DNA from: Pectobacterium brasiliense
Lineage (GTDB): Bacteria; Pseudomonadota; Gammaproteobacteria; Enterobacterales; Enterobacteriaceae
Length of the DNA: 64,000 nucleotides
Assembly (NCBI RefSeq): GCF_013449685.1
Contig: NZ_JACDSF010000001.1
Location: 117,806 to 181,805, forward strand
Direction: 5' to 3'
Shown here: positions 29,602 through 36,562 of the stretch, piece by piece
How positions within the stretch are numbered: position 1 is the first letter of the stretch
How the letters are laid out: every line of letters begins with the position of its first letter
Made by a program: the position numbers and the translations under genes
The notes under the pieces: model-generated
What the model was told of the DNA's origin: nothing
Databases searched by the model: none
The model's input: only the letters and a program-made list of their open reading frames with translations

Positions 29602-29636
29602 ACGGCTGAATTTTATCAGCAGTTATGACTCCCCCC

Positions 29637-29654
29637 GACGCCTGGGAAGGCGAC
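29637..29654. repeat. Left attachment site (attL core)
   Basis: Perfect 18-bp copy of the sequence that lies 15 bp before the rluB ATG. The core includes a small hairpin GCCT-GGGA-AGGC. Confidence 0.88.
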
Positions 29655-29789
29655 CAGTTATTTTTATTTATTCATTAAAAACAATGTCTTATTTTTTTCA
29701 TGCTATGAGTTGGGACTGTTTGTGTGACAGGGAATACACCCACTCAGTAGCACTGATATGTTGTACAGCATCTTAGTTAGATTTGAATG

Positions 29790-29818
29790 TAAAAAAACCG
29801 AGCACAGAGCTCGGTTTA
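29790..29818 (-). terminator. Terminator for the leftmost element gene
   Basis: On the minus strand AAACCGAGC and GCTCGGTTT form a stem followed by a T-run, about 50 nt beyond the stop of the gene at 29866-30075. Confidence 0.8.
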
Positions 29819-29865
29819 CAGCTTGCATCATATAAGAACATCCTCCCTCTTAACGAATATTTTTC

Positions 29866-30075
29866 CTACTCCTCATCCTCAGTGTTAAACGTTTTGCTAT
29901 ACGGACAGTGTTTCGATTTAGTGACGTAAGTGAACGTATAAATACTGTTGCTGTAAACGCACAAAGTTGATCCATTTTTCATTGTTGACTGCTCAGGATT
30001 GCTCATTGTGATTTGACCAGCCATGGCATTGAACGGTAACAGCGAGCTAAGAAGCGCCAATATATAACTCTTCAT
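29866..30075 (-). CDS. Small exported protein of unknown function
   Basis: 69 residues with an ideal Shine-Dalgarno (GGAGGG, 6 nt before ATG 30075) and its own terminator. The signal peptide is MKSYILALLSSLLPFNAMAG, leaving about 50 residues with two cysteines (LCVYS and KHCPYS) that could form one disulfide, and an acidic tail (NTEDEE). I do not recognise the family. It is divergent from the next small exported gene, with palindromes between them. Probably element cargo. Confidence 0.7.
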   Translation of the reverse strand: MKSYILALLSSLLPFNAMAGQITMSNPEQSTMKNGSTLCVYSNSIYTFTYVTKSKHCPYSKTFNTEDEE

Positions 30076-30109
30076 TACATTCCCTCCTGTAGCTATTGAT
30101 TGACTTATC

Positions 30110-30192
30110 CGTGATCACGATAGGGTGTTGTCACCGGATTATAGTAACCATATTGATCAGTTTTAACGATCGATAGTATGATTATGATCGAT
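30110..30192. promoter_or_regulatory. Divergent control region between two small exported genes
   Basis: A 10-bp perfect palindrome CGTGATCACG (30110-30119) and two copies of GATCGAT (near 30169 and 30186) lie between the divergent starts at 30075 and 30238. They are candidate operators; no bound protein is known. Confidence 0.4.
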
Positions 30193-30237
30193 TTTATAGA
30201 TAATGTGGTTTTTTTATGTAACTCTATGGAGGCCGGT

Positions 30238-30483
30238 TTGAAAAAAATTCTTTTGGTAGTTCTGGGACTTAGTGTTTGTGGTGGGGCGATGGCGGGTGAT
30301 GGTTCGCCTGAACTCAAAGCTGAGAGCCAGGCTGTGATCCGTCAGGCTGGCTATCAATGTAACAAGGTGAATGGTGCCTATCCGGCAGCTTTTGGTGGTT
30401 CAGTCACAGTCTTCTGCGATGATTTGTACAAATATATAATTAAGGATAAAGGTGGTCGCTATATTGTTGAAGTTGATGATTAA
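30238..30483 (+). CDS. Small exported protein of unknown function, TTG start
   Basis: 81 residues from TTG 30238, selected because GGAGG ends 5 nt before it and the protein then begins with a textbook signal peptide, MKKILLVVLGLSVCGGAMAG. ATG 30226 overlaps the Shine-Dalgarno and is less likely. The mature part of about 60 residues contains two cysteines (YQCNKV, VFCDDL) and ends acidic. I do not recognise the family. It is 12 nt from the following zinc-ribbon gene, likely the same transcript. Confidence 0.72.
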   Translation: MKKILLVVLGLSVCGGAMAGDGSPELKAESQAVIRQAGYQCNKVNGAYPAAFGGSVTVFCDDLYKYIIKDKGGRYIVEVDD

Positions 30484-30495
30484 GGAAAGATTATC

Positions 30496-31110
30496 ATGGT
30501 AATGAAGTCGTGTCGGGAATGTGGACATGGTGTTTCATCTGATGCAAAGACATGCCCTAATTGTGGCGTTAAAAAACCCTATGAGTCTCCTGTTCGTGGT
30601 TTCATCTTTATTGCAATTGTTATCTTTGCTGTCATCAAGGGTTGCAGCGGTAGTTCTGACAAGTCATCTGCGTCTAAAGTAGCAGATGTACCAGCAAGTA
30701 ACGCCCCCACATCAACGAATGTAGCTAAGGTTAAATCAGCAGCACCAGTAAACATGGCAGCAGCAATTACAAAGCCGTTCTCAGATATGCAAGTTTGTAA
30801 GGCTACGATTTCAGGGATGTTTGGGCGTAATTTAAATACGATCAAAGTAGAAAAGACAAAGATTCTTGATGTGTTTAAAGTTTCTTACCGTCGGCCGTCA
30901 GACAACCAACGTTTTTCATTTGATTGCAAGCTTTCAGGAAACAATGTTATCTGGGTCGAATCTGGGCAGACATCTAATCGTTGGAATGGGATTGGCAATG
31001 TAGAATTCAATGTTGAATTTACTGTAAATAACTCAGAACTGAGAGTAACCGAACTGTACGCAAACTCGGACAATGTGTCGTACAAGTACACAATGAAAGA
31101 CTTTCAATAA
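30496..31110 (+). CDS. Zinc-ribbon membrane protein of unknown function
   Basis: 204 residues. The N-terminus is a zinc ribbon with Cys6, Cys9, Cys20 and Cys23 (CRECG...CPNCG). One membrane segment follows at about 33-50, then a Ser/Ala-rich low-complexity linker and a globular C-terminal region (about 95-204) with two cysteines. Topology suggests a cytoplasmic ribbon and an external domain. AAGGA lies 9 nt before ATG 30496. Zinc-ribbon plus single-helix architectures occur in many mobile elements, but I cannot assign a function. A hairpin follows. Confidence 0.75.
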   Translation: MVMKSCRECGHGVSSDAKTCPNCGVKKPYESPVRGFIFIAIVIFAVIKGCSGSSDKSSASKVADVPASNAPTSTNVAKVKSAAPVNMAAAITKPFSDMQVCKATISGMFGRNLNTIKVEKTKILDVFKVSYRRPSDNQRFSFDCKLSGNNVIWVESGQTSNRWNGIGNVEFNVEFTVNNSELRVTELYANSDNVSYKYTMKDFQ

Positions 31111-31120
31111 ATCCCGCGTA

Positions 31121-31142
31121 GAGGTAGCGTTCCTGCTACCTC
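31121..31142 (+). terminator. Hairpin after the zinc-ribbon gene
   Basis: GAGGTAGC pairs with GCTACCTC around GTTCCT, followed by a short T-containing stretch; it probably ends the two-gene transcript. Confidence 0.55.
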
Positions 31143-31288
31143 GCTTTACTCTCTTACCCTACGCATGAAGCCACTGGCTGAATCTATGTTCGATGAAACA
31201 AATATCGTTAACATTTGGATTGCCTGATCAAGCAAGTTATTTATATCTCTGAACTGCCCATTGAATGTTTGGCAAATATCAACAGATT

Positions 31289-31406
31289 GGTATCAACAAT
31301 CGAACGTTTTAAGATACCAGTGTAACCTGCCCAAAATTGGTATCATCAAATTACCTTATTGACATAAAGATACCAATGATCAATTATGATACCGTTAGTT
31401 GATACC
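31289..31406. repeat. Six GATACC/GGTATC repeats, candidate res/recombination site
   Basis: GGTATC at 31289 and 31339; GATACC at 31313, 31369, 31388 and 31401. The first two pairs are inverted, spanning 30 bp and 36 bp (the second with 9-bp arms ATTGGTATC/GATACCAAT). The last pair is direct, 13 bp apart. The array ends 16 bp before the serine recombinase ATG. Three two-arm sites upstream of the recombinase gene is the organisation of Tn3-family res sites. Confidence 0.8.
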
Positions 31407-31421
31407 ATTTAAGGGAATGTT

Positions 31422-31991
31422 ATGAGCCGTACATTTGCATATTGCCGTGTGTCCACCAGCGAGCAGACAACAGAAAACCAAATCATAGCGATTCGTCAGG
31501 CTGGTTATGACGTGATTGATAATCGCGTGGTGTCAGAAGTCGTTTCAGGTAGTGTACAAGCTATGAAACGTAAGGCTTTTGCGGATATGGTGAATCATAA
31601 GCTGGAGTCTGGTGATCGGTTAGTCGTTATCAAACTCGATCGATTAGGCCGTGACAACATCGACGTACAACAAACTATCGCAATGTTGATGGAAAAGAAA
31701 ATTGATGTTGTATCGCTGGACCTGCCAACACACAACCTTGCCAGTGCTGAAGGAAAGTTGATGCTACAAATGTTTTCAGCCTTTGCTGAATTTGAGAAGT
31801 CGCGCATCGTAGAACGAACTAAAGAGGGCTTGGAGCGTGCGAAGAAGGAAGGGAAAAAGTTAGGTCGCCCAGCAGCTACAGATACTCGTAGGCGTGTGCA
31901 GGAGGCCAGAGCTAAGGGACTAAGTCAATCTAAGGTGGCTACCGAGTTAGGTTTGAGTCTTCCAACCATCAAACGAAATTGGAACCAGTAG
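31422..31991 (+). CDS. Serine recombinase (resolvase/invertase family)
   Basis: 189 residues. The N-terminal catalytic domain has the nucleophile Ser11 in FAYCRVSTSEQ, with Arg74 and Arg77 in KLDRLGRDN, then a long E-helix (QMFSAFAEFEKSRIVERTKEGL). The C-terminus (about 150-189) is a helix-turn-helix (LSQSKVATELGLSLPTIKR). AGGGA precedes the ATG. It most resembles resolvases/invertases rather than large serine integrases. With the repeat array just upstream it probably resolves multimers or inverts DNA and represses itself. No transposase accompanies it. Confidence 0.9.
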   Translation: MSRTFAYCRVSTSEQTTENQIIAIRQAGYDVIDNRVVSEVVSGSVQAMKRKAFADMVNHKLESGDRLVVIKLDRLGRDNIDVQQTIAMLMEKKIDVVSLDLPTHNLASAEGKLMLQMFSAFAEFEKSRIVERTKEGLERAKKEGKKLGRPAATDTRRRVQEARAKGLSQSKVATELGLSLPTIKRNWNQ

Positions 31992-32030
31992 ATAATATTT
32001 TCAGTTTTTATAGTAATAAATCTGAGAAAA

Positions 32031-32066
32031 TAAAAAAGGGCCACATCGATTAAATCGAGTAGCCCT
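32031..32066 (-). terminator. Terminator downstream of the Rep gene
   Basis: On the minus strand GGGC...CGAT-TTA-ATCG...GCCC forms an interrupted stem leading to TTTTTTA, about 190 nt past the Rep stop. Confidence 0.6.
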
Positions 32067-32256
32067 ACGGTTAATTATTAATCAAAACTGAGAGTGATGT
32101 ATAATAAATTACGTTTAAGCTGAGATGACAGATAGCGACGCACGCTAAGCGCTACACATCGATCTGTAATCGATTTTTATTGTGTAACCAATACCAACCT
32201 ACTACATACAGGTTACAATTCAACATGGCTCGTTATGCTGGGCATTTACGGAATGG

Positions 32257-32973
32257 TTATTTTTTATTTCTTAGCTTTGACGTTGAATGTACACGATGGC
32301 CCTTGCCAGTTTGGGACTTCCCGCGCTCCTTGGCAAGATATGACACCCATTTGATTGGGCCTTCCAACGTTTCTGGTTTACCACGTTCAATAACATAATT
32401 ACTCGGAAAACGGCCATCCTTACCTAGAAGGTCAACCAGTGTATGCTCACCCCTAGTAAGGTCACACCAGATATCAATAATAGCGCTCCCTACGCCATAT
32501 GTTGGACCACCCAGTCGCTGTATGATTCGATGTGGTAGTGCGATCCAGCAATGATAATGAACTTGTTTAGCCGTTTCTTTTTCACGTACCCAGCCATAGG
32601 CAAAATTGTTTATTGGGCTAGTAATGCCTTTTGGTCTGCGGTTCTTTGATTTAAGGCGTTCATGTAATGTCTTAAATAACAGTCTCATCCAATTATTGCT
32701 GATCTCTACAGGCGTACCTTTAGGTATGCGTAAGTCAAAACGAGTAAAGAACACACGACTATAAATTGTCTGTATAGCCTTAAGCTCATCGACGATAGGA
32801 GTAAGAATATCTGATCGCACACCTGATTTATCTGTAGTGTTAATCGGATATTCAAAGCCACCATAGTGGAATGTATTACCATCTACTAGCGGATAGCGAC
32901 CATGCTTATGTGAGATTGTTTTAGATGGCGTAGGTGGTGGAAATGCAGAGTCTAACTGTAGTGTTGTTAACAA
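32257..32973 (-). CDS. HUH-type replication initiator, YagK/YfjJ - inovirus Gp2 family
   Basis: 238 residues from TTG 32973, chosen because a run of AAAGGGGGG lies 4 nt upstream; an ATG at 33033 and a GTG at 33054 extend the same frame. Rolling-circle Rep motifs are visible: motif 1 around VFFTRFDLRIP (74-84), the metal-binding HUH His139-Tyr-His141 in QVHYHCWIALP, and a YxxK nuclease motif Tyr212-Lys215 (WVSYLAKERGK). The family includes YagK and YfjJ of E. coli prophages and filamentous-phage Gp2. It would nick one strand to start replication of the excised element. Activity is inferred from motifs. Confidence 0.78.
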   Translation of the reverse strand: MLTTLQLDSAFPPPTPSKTISHKHGRYPLVDGNTFHYGGFEYPINTTDKSGVRSDILTPIVDELKAIQTIYSRVFFTRFDLRIPKGTPVEISNNWMRLLFKTLHERLKSKNRRPKGITSPINNFAYGWVREKETAKQVHYHCWIALPHRIIQRLGGPTYGVGSAIIDIWCDLTRGEHTLVDLLGKDGRFPSNYVIERGKPETLEGPIKWVSYLAKERGKSQTGKGHRVHSTSKLRNKK

Positions 32974-33244
32974 AAAACCCCCCTTTATATTTACACAAAT
33001 GATCCTATACACCACCCTATAAGTTATTACCATCAGACCACCGCATAACGCCACCTAAGAAATAGCTTGAAGCCTCTTCCAGCAAGGGGTGTAGGCGGGG
33101 AAGTGAGGGTGTTTTTTTCGATCAAAGTTTCACGTATAAAAATCCATTATAACAGTATCAATATTATATCGGGACTGCAAGCATTAACTTAAATCAGCCC
33201 ACCAACGAGGATTTAGATTTAAGGTTCCTACTAGGAATTTTTAT

Positions 33245-33595
33245 TCAGGAAAGCCGAAAATTGGTGCTGTATTTCTGATTGCAGCAAGGACAAAAATTTA
33301 TCTTTCCCGTTGCAATTAGGAACCAACGAGATATGCCTGAACGATCTATGATGTAACCCACCAAACCCGCGTCAGTCAGTACAGAAAGATTTCGGTGTGT
33401 GCTTGAAAGTGGAACGCTTAGGAGTTTTGAAAGTTCGAGAGCTGTACTTGGGATAACTGTTCGGGTGAGGTGGAATAAGATATTGATACGCGAAGTTGTC
33501 AGTGTTAATCCCGCTGACTTCAGGATGGTTGCCATACGTTTACGCTCATCCAAAAGCGGTGGCCTAAACGCTGGCAGATTGGACTCAGTGTACAA
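33245..33595 (-). CDS. Short Fur-like winged-helix regulator, TTG start
   Basis: 116 residues from TTG 33595 with GAGAGG 5 nt upstream. Residues about 20-95 fit the Fur-family winged helix: KSAGLTLTTSRINILFHL, then STALELSKLL and a recognition helix in PLSSTHRNLSVLTDAGLVG. The dimerisation domain is nearly absent; only a Cys cluster (Cys102, 104, 105) follows. A 29-bp inverted repeat sits immediately upstream. Likely an element-borne repressor that autoregulates. The Fur resemblance is by pattern only; other winged-helix families are possible. Confidence 0.65.
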   Translation of the reverse strand: MYTESNLPAFRPPLLDERKRMATILKSAGLTLTTSRINILFHLTRTVIPSTALELSKLLSVPLSSTHRNLSVLTDAGLVGYIIDRSGISRWFLIATGKINFCPCCNQKYSTNFRLS

Positions 33596-33602
33596 GTTTT
33601 CC

Positions 33603-33631
33603 TCTCTGCGAGTTGATTGATCTCACAGAGA
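33603..33631. promoter_or_regulatory. Inverted repeat before the Fur-like gene, candidate operator
   Basis: TCTCTG-C-GAG...CTC-A-CAGAGA is a nearly perfect dyad overlapping the Shine-Dalgarno region of the regulator's TTG start, well placed for autorepression. Confidence 0.55.
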
Positions 33632-33813
33632 ATTTTATCAAATAACACCAAAAATGGAAATGAGAATTATTTTTATTTCCGGGCTAATTAACAGATTATT
33701 TGGACGGACTCTATCCCGATATCTCACAATAACTATTAATGTTTGAGATGCTTGTGTTTAGCACAGTACAAAACAGTTATTTTAAATTTTTCTGTATGAT
33801 TTTATTATATAAA

Positions 33814-35496
33814 TTATTTTCGACTTGCCCAATCAATGACTGGAAGTAAAGCCTTCAATGGTGGTGTATGTGTGTATCTGGCTGTGATACCGAGAGATTG
33901 CGTTCTACTGTGACCCACGACAAATTGAACCAACGCCTGATTTCCAACGGATGCTATCGCATTACTTATAAATGTATGTCGTAGTGAATGTACCCGCCGC
34001 TTTAGTCCAAACTCGTTGTAATCTGGTATCTCTAGCACTCTGAGCAATTCCACCCAATCATAAGTAATAGTTGTATAGTTTGGAAGATTACCAAACACAG
34101 GGTCGGAATCCTTCCGGTTTTCCACACAGGCCAAGAGTCCCGCCTCTATAGCCTTATGGATTGGAACCTGTCGCCGGGCGTGTTCGGTTTTCCCACCTTC
34201 AATAAAGGTATACCAACGCCCGGTTTCATCATCTTTCCGTATGTGGTGCTTACGGATCTCCGCTATCTCACTACGTCGGGCACCCGTATGGACCAGTGTA
34301 AGGAAATACCATTTCCGATAATCACTGTCTGGTAGTGCGAAGAGATACTCTTTGATTCGACTGAGTTCGCTGGCTGTGTAGTTCCCACCCCGGTTAGATT
34401 TCACCTCGTAACTAATCCCATCGGTAGGGGATTTGATAAGAATATCTTTCTGATCTACTAGATACGTTTTGAACAATGAGCGCCAGAGCTTTAAATGCTT
34501 GTGGACGTGCTCACTGGCGATCAGGTCATCCTCGGGTACATCGTAATCAATGCACTCGGCAAGACTCATTCTGGAATAAGGGAGTCTAGTTCGAGTAGGC
34601 AGATTCTCCGCAACCTTGAGAGAATCTCTTATATGCTGTTTCGTAACGCTATCGATAGGGACATTACCTACAACATGGTAGAGGACATCAAAGAAACGCT
34701 GATTCTCGTTTGCTGTCTGTTTCCGCCACTTTTGACCTTTATCGTTTATATATTCATTCCACACCTCTAGCAAAGTAGGCCCTATGGCTGGCGATGTCTC
34801 ATCAAGTGCAACTTTATTTTGAGGGAATGATTCTTGTACAACGGCCTTGTCCGTTGGAGCTGCTTTCTGCAAAGCAGAAGCCATAGAGTCTAGGAGCTGT
34901 TGGTATCGGATCAAATCACCAGAATAGAATGCCTCATAGGCCTGTGACATAAGGGCCTGATTCATATCTATCTGGCTGGCAATATGGTGAATCTGATCAA
35001 GGTCGGATTCATTAACCGTTAACCTCTTCTTGAGTGCAGCAGTCATCATTCTGGCGGAAATATCGTTACCGTTATACATATGCCCCATATGGGAGTTGGC
35101 GTAGCCTCGCGCCTCGTTTGCAGTGTCTAGGGGCGATAAAGGCTCACCTGTAATCTGTTTATGATACCTGCCTAATTCTGGTAACCGTTGAGCCTCTTCA
35201 AGGCCACCTTTTAGCCAATTTATAAGATATTCGTCAAAATCTTTTTTTGTAGCGACCCTGAAGCCGTGCAAGCGTCTTTTAAATTCATCGACGCTCATAG
35301 TCCCGTTTTGTACTAAAGGTATAAATGGGCGAACTTGGGTCATCAGCATTTCTGCTTGTTTGAAACTGTCAGTCCCCAACGAAATACGGATGAAACGAGT
35401 TGAATCATTTAATCTAAAATTCGTGTAGTATGTGCGCCCACGAATCATTGTGTGTGACAGCTTGTGTGACATATTGTTTGCCATGCTGTGTGCCAT
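33814..35496 (-). CDS. Tyrosine recombinase (element integrase)
   Basis: 560 residues. The C-terminal catalytic domain shows the Arg in HTGARRSEIAEI, HSLRHTF (His503, Arg506), His529 in VGHSR, and the nucleophile Tyr541 in ARYTH. The N-terminal part (about 20-70, YTNFRLNDSTRFIRISLGT) resembles the arm-binding region of large phage-type integrases, followed by a long core-binding region. The start is uncertain (several Met codons in the first 18 residues, no clear Shine-Dalgarno). The gene ends the element, with attR 68 bp from its start. Expected to integrate and excise the element at the 18-bp core. Confidence 0.93.
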   Translation of the reverse strand: MAHSMANNMSHKLSHTMIRGRTYYTNFRLNDSTRFIRISLGTDSFKQAEMLMTQVRPFIPLVQNGTMSVDEFKRRLHGFRVATKKDFDEYLINWLKGGLEEAQRLPELGRYHKQITGEPLSPLDTANEARGYANSHMGHMYNGNDISARMMTAALKKRLTVNESDLDQIHHIASQIDMNQALMSQAYEAFYSGDLIRYQQLLDSMASALQKAAPTDKAVVQESFPQNKVALDETSPAIGPTLLEVWNEYINDKGQKWRKQTANENQRFFDVLYHVVGNVPIDSVTKQHIRDSLKVAENLPTRTRLPYSRMSLAECIDYDVPEDDLIASEHVHKHLKLWRSLFKTYLVDQKDILIKSPTDGISYEVKSNRGGNYTASELSRIKEYLFALPDSDYRKWYFLTLVHTGARRSEIAEIRKHHIRKDDETGRWYTFIEGGKTEHARRQVPIHKAIEAGLLACVENRKDSDPVFGNLPNYTTITYDWVELLRVLEIPDYNEFGLKRRVHSLRHTFISNAIASVGNQALVQFVVGHSRTQSLGITARYTHTPPLKALLPVIDWASRK

Positions 35497-35563
35497 TAAA
35501 TAGTTACATATCAGTGAGTTACGTCTAGATTGGTGTTAACTCGTTGTTTTTTAAAGTATACCA

Positions 35564-35581
35564 GACGCCTGGGAAGGCGAC
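35564..35581. repeat. Right attachment site (attR core) in the rluB leader
   Basis: Second perfect copy of the 18-bp core, ending 15 bp before the rluB ATG. rluB coding sequence is intact, so integration changes only its leader and upstream promoter. Confidence 0.88.
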
Positions 35582-35596
35582 ACTAGAGGTTGCTCA

Positions 35597-36481
35597 ATGA
35601 GCGAAAAGTTACAAAAAGTTCTGGCGCGTGCCGGACATGGTTCACGCCGCGAAATTGAAGGTATCATTCAGGCTGGACGCGTCAGCGTTGACGGTAAGAT
35701 TGCCACTCTGGGCGATCGCGTTGAAGTGACGAAAGCCACCAAAATCCGTATCGATGGTCATGTGGTTACCGTTAAGGAAACCGAAGAGTCTGTGTGCCGC
35801 GTACTGATGTACTATAAACCGGAAGGTGAATTGTGCACCCGTAACGATCCTGATGGCCGCCCGACGGTATTTGACCGTCTACCAAAAATTCAGGGCTCTC
35901 GCTGGGTTGCCGTAGGGCGTCTGGACGTGAACACCTCCGGTCTGCTACTGTTCACGACCGACGGTGAGTTAGCCAATCGCCTGATGCACCCCAGCCGTGA
36001 AGTTGAGCGCGAATATGCCGTGCGGGTCTTCGGTGTCGTTGACGATGAAAAGATCAAACAACTGAGTAAAGGTGTACAGCTGGAAGACGGCCCAGCATCG
36101 TTCCGTACTATCCGCTATCAGGGCGGTGAAGGGTTGAACCAGTGGTATAACGTGACGCTGACCGAAGGGCGCAACCGTGAAGTTCGCCGTCTGTGGGAAG
36201 CAGTTGGCGTGCAGGTTAGCCGCCTGATTCGCGTGCGTTACGGCGACATTTCGTTGCCGAAAGGCATTCCGCGCGGTGGCTGGACAGAAATGCCGTTGGA
36301 ACAACTGAACTATCTGCGTGAGCTCGTGCAGCTTCCGGCAGAAACGGTATCGAAACTACCAGTTGAGCGCGAACGCCGCCGAGTGAAAGCGAACCAGATC
36401 CGTCGTGCGGTAAAACGTCACAGCCAGCTCAACAGTGCTCCAGCGCGCCGTACCTCGCCAAAACCTAAGCGCAACGGATAA
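35597..36481 (+). CDS. rluB: 23S rRNA pseudouridine synthase RluB
   Basis: 294 residues. The N-terminal S4 RNA-binding domain is [19 protein letters not shown]..., and the catalytic Asp is in [18 protein letters not shown]. The C-terminal tail is basic ([16 protein letters not shown]). It makes pseudouridine 2605 in 23S rRNA helix 93 in E. coli. It starts with ATG after AGAGGT. The mobile element ends 15 bp upstream, so its promoter context has been replaced. A terminator follows. Confidence 0.97.
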   Translation: MSEKLQKVLARAGHGSRREIEGIIQAGRVSVDGKIATLGDRVEVTKATKIRIDGHVVTVKETEESVCRVLMYYKPEGELCTRNDPDGRPTVFDRLPKIQGSRWVAVGRLDVNTSGLLLFTTDGELANRLMHPSREVEREYAVRVFGVVDDEKIKQLSKGVQLEDGPASFRTIRYQGGEGLNQWYNVTLTEGRNREVRRLWEAVGVQVSRLIRVRYGDISLPKGIPRGGWTEMPLEQLNYLRELVQLPAETVSKLPVERERRRVKANQIRRAVKRHSQLNSAPARRTSPKPKRNG

Positions 36482-36500
36482 TCTTCTCTCTATACGCTTC

Positions 36501-36526
36501 ACGGGCAGCTTTCGCTGCCCGTTTTC
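36501..36526 (+). terminator. rluB terminator
   Basis: ACGGGCAGC-TTTC-GCTGCCCGT followed by TTTC, 20 nt after the rluB stop; also suitably placed for convergent btuR. Confidence 0.85.
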
Positions 36527-36562
36527 ATTTGCGCTCTGCTTATCACTAATGAAAGCTAACGG

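Larger units (their letters stand above)
29484..29865. other. Region spanning the host/element junction after yciO
   Basis: 382 bp without a gene. It contains a TATAAT (29525-29530) without a good -35, three 17-bp-period repeats (29557-29601), the left att repeat (29637-29654), and, inside the element, a terminator hairpin (29790-29818). Confidence 0.6.
31111..31421. other. Intergenic region with res-like array
   Basis: 311 bp between the zinc-ribbon gene and the serine recombinase. It begins with a terminator-like hairpin (31121-31142) and ends with the repeat array described separately (31289-31406). Confidence 0.6.
29637..35581. mobile_element. Integrative element inserted upstream of rluB, about 5.9 kb
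   Basis: The outer ends are perfect 18-bp direct repeats GACGCCTGGGAAGGCGAC (29637-29654 and 35564-35581). A tyrosine recombinase lies at the right end next to its att site. Inside are an HUH-type Rep, a serine recombinase with a res-like array, a Fur-like regulator and small exported or membrane proteins. The interior is clearly more AT-rich than flanking host genes, and three genes use TTG starts. Known gene order yciO-(yciQ)-rluB is interrupted here. No conjugation, capsid or transposase gene is seen, so it is best described as a small integrative element or phage satellite; class is inference. Confidence 0.88.

Noticed and set aside
35451..35471. Repeated TGTGTGACA at the integrase 5' end as an operator
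   Set aside because: It lies inside the coding region and encodes a repeated SH(K/T) peptide; too short to separate from coding repetition.
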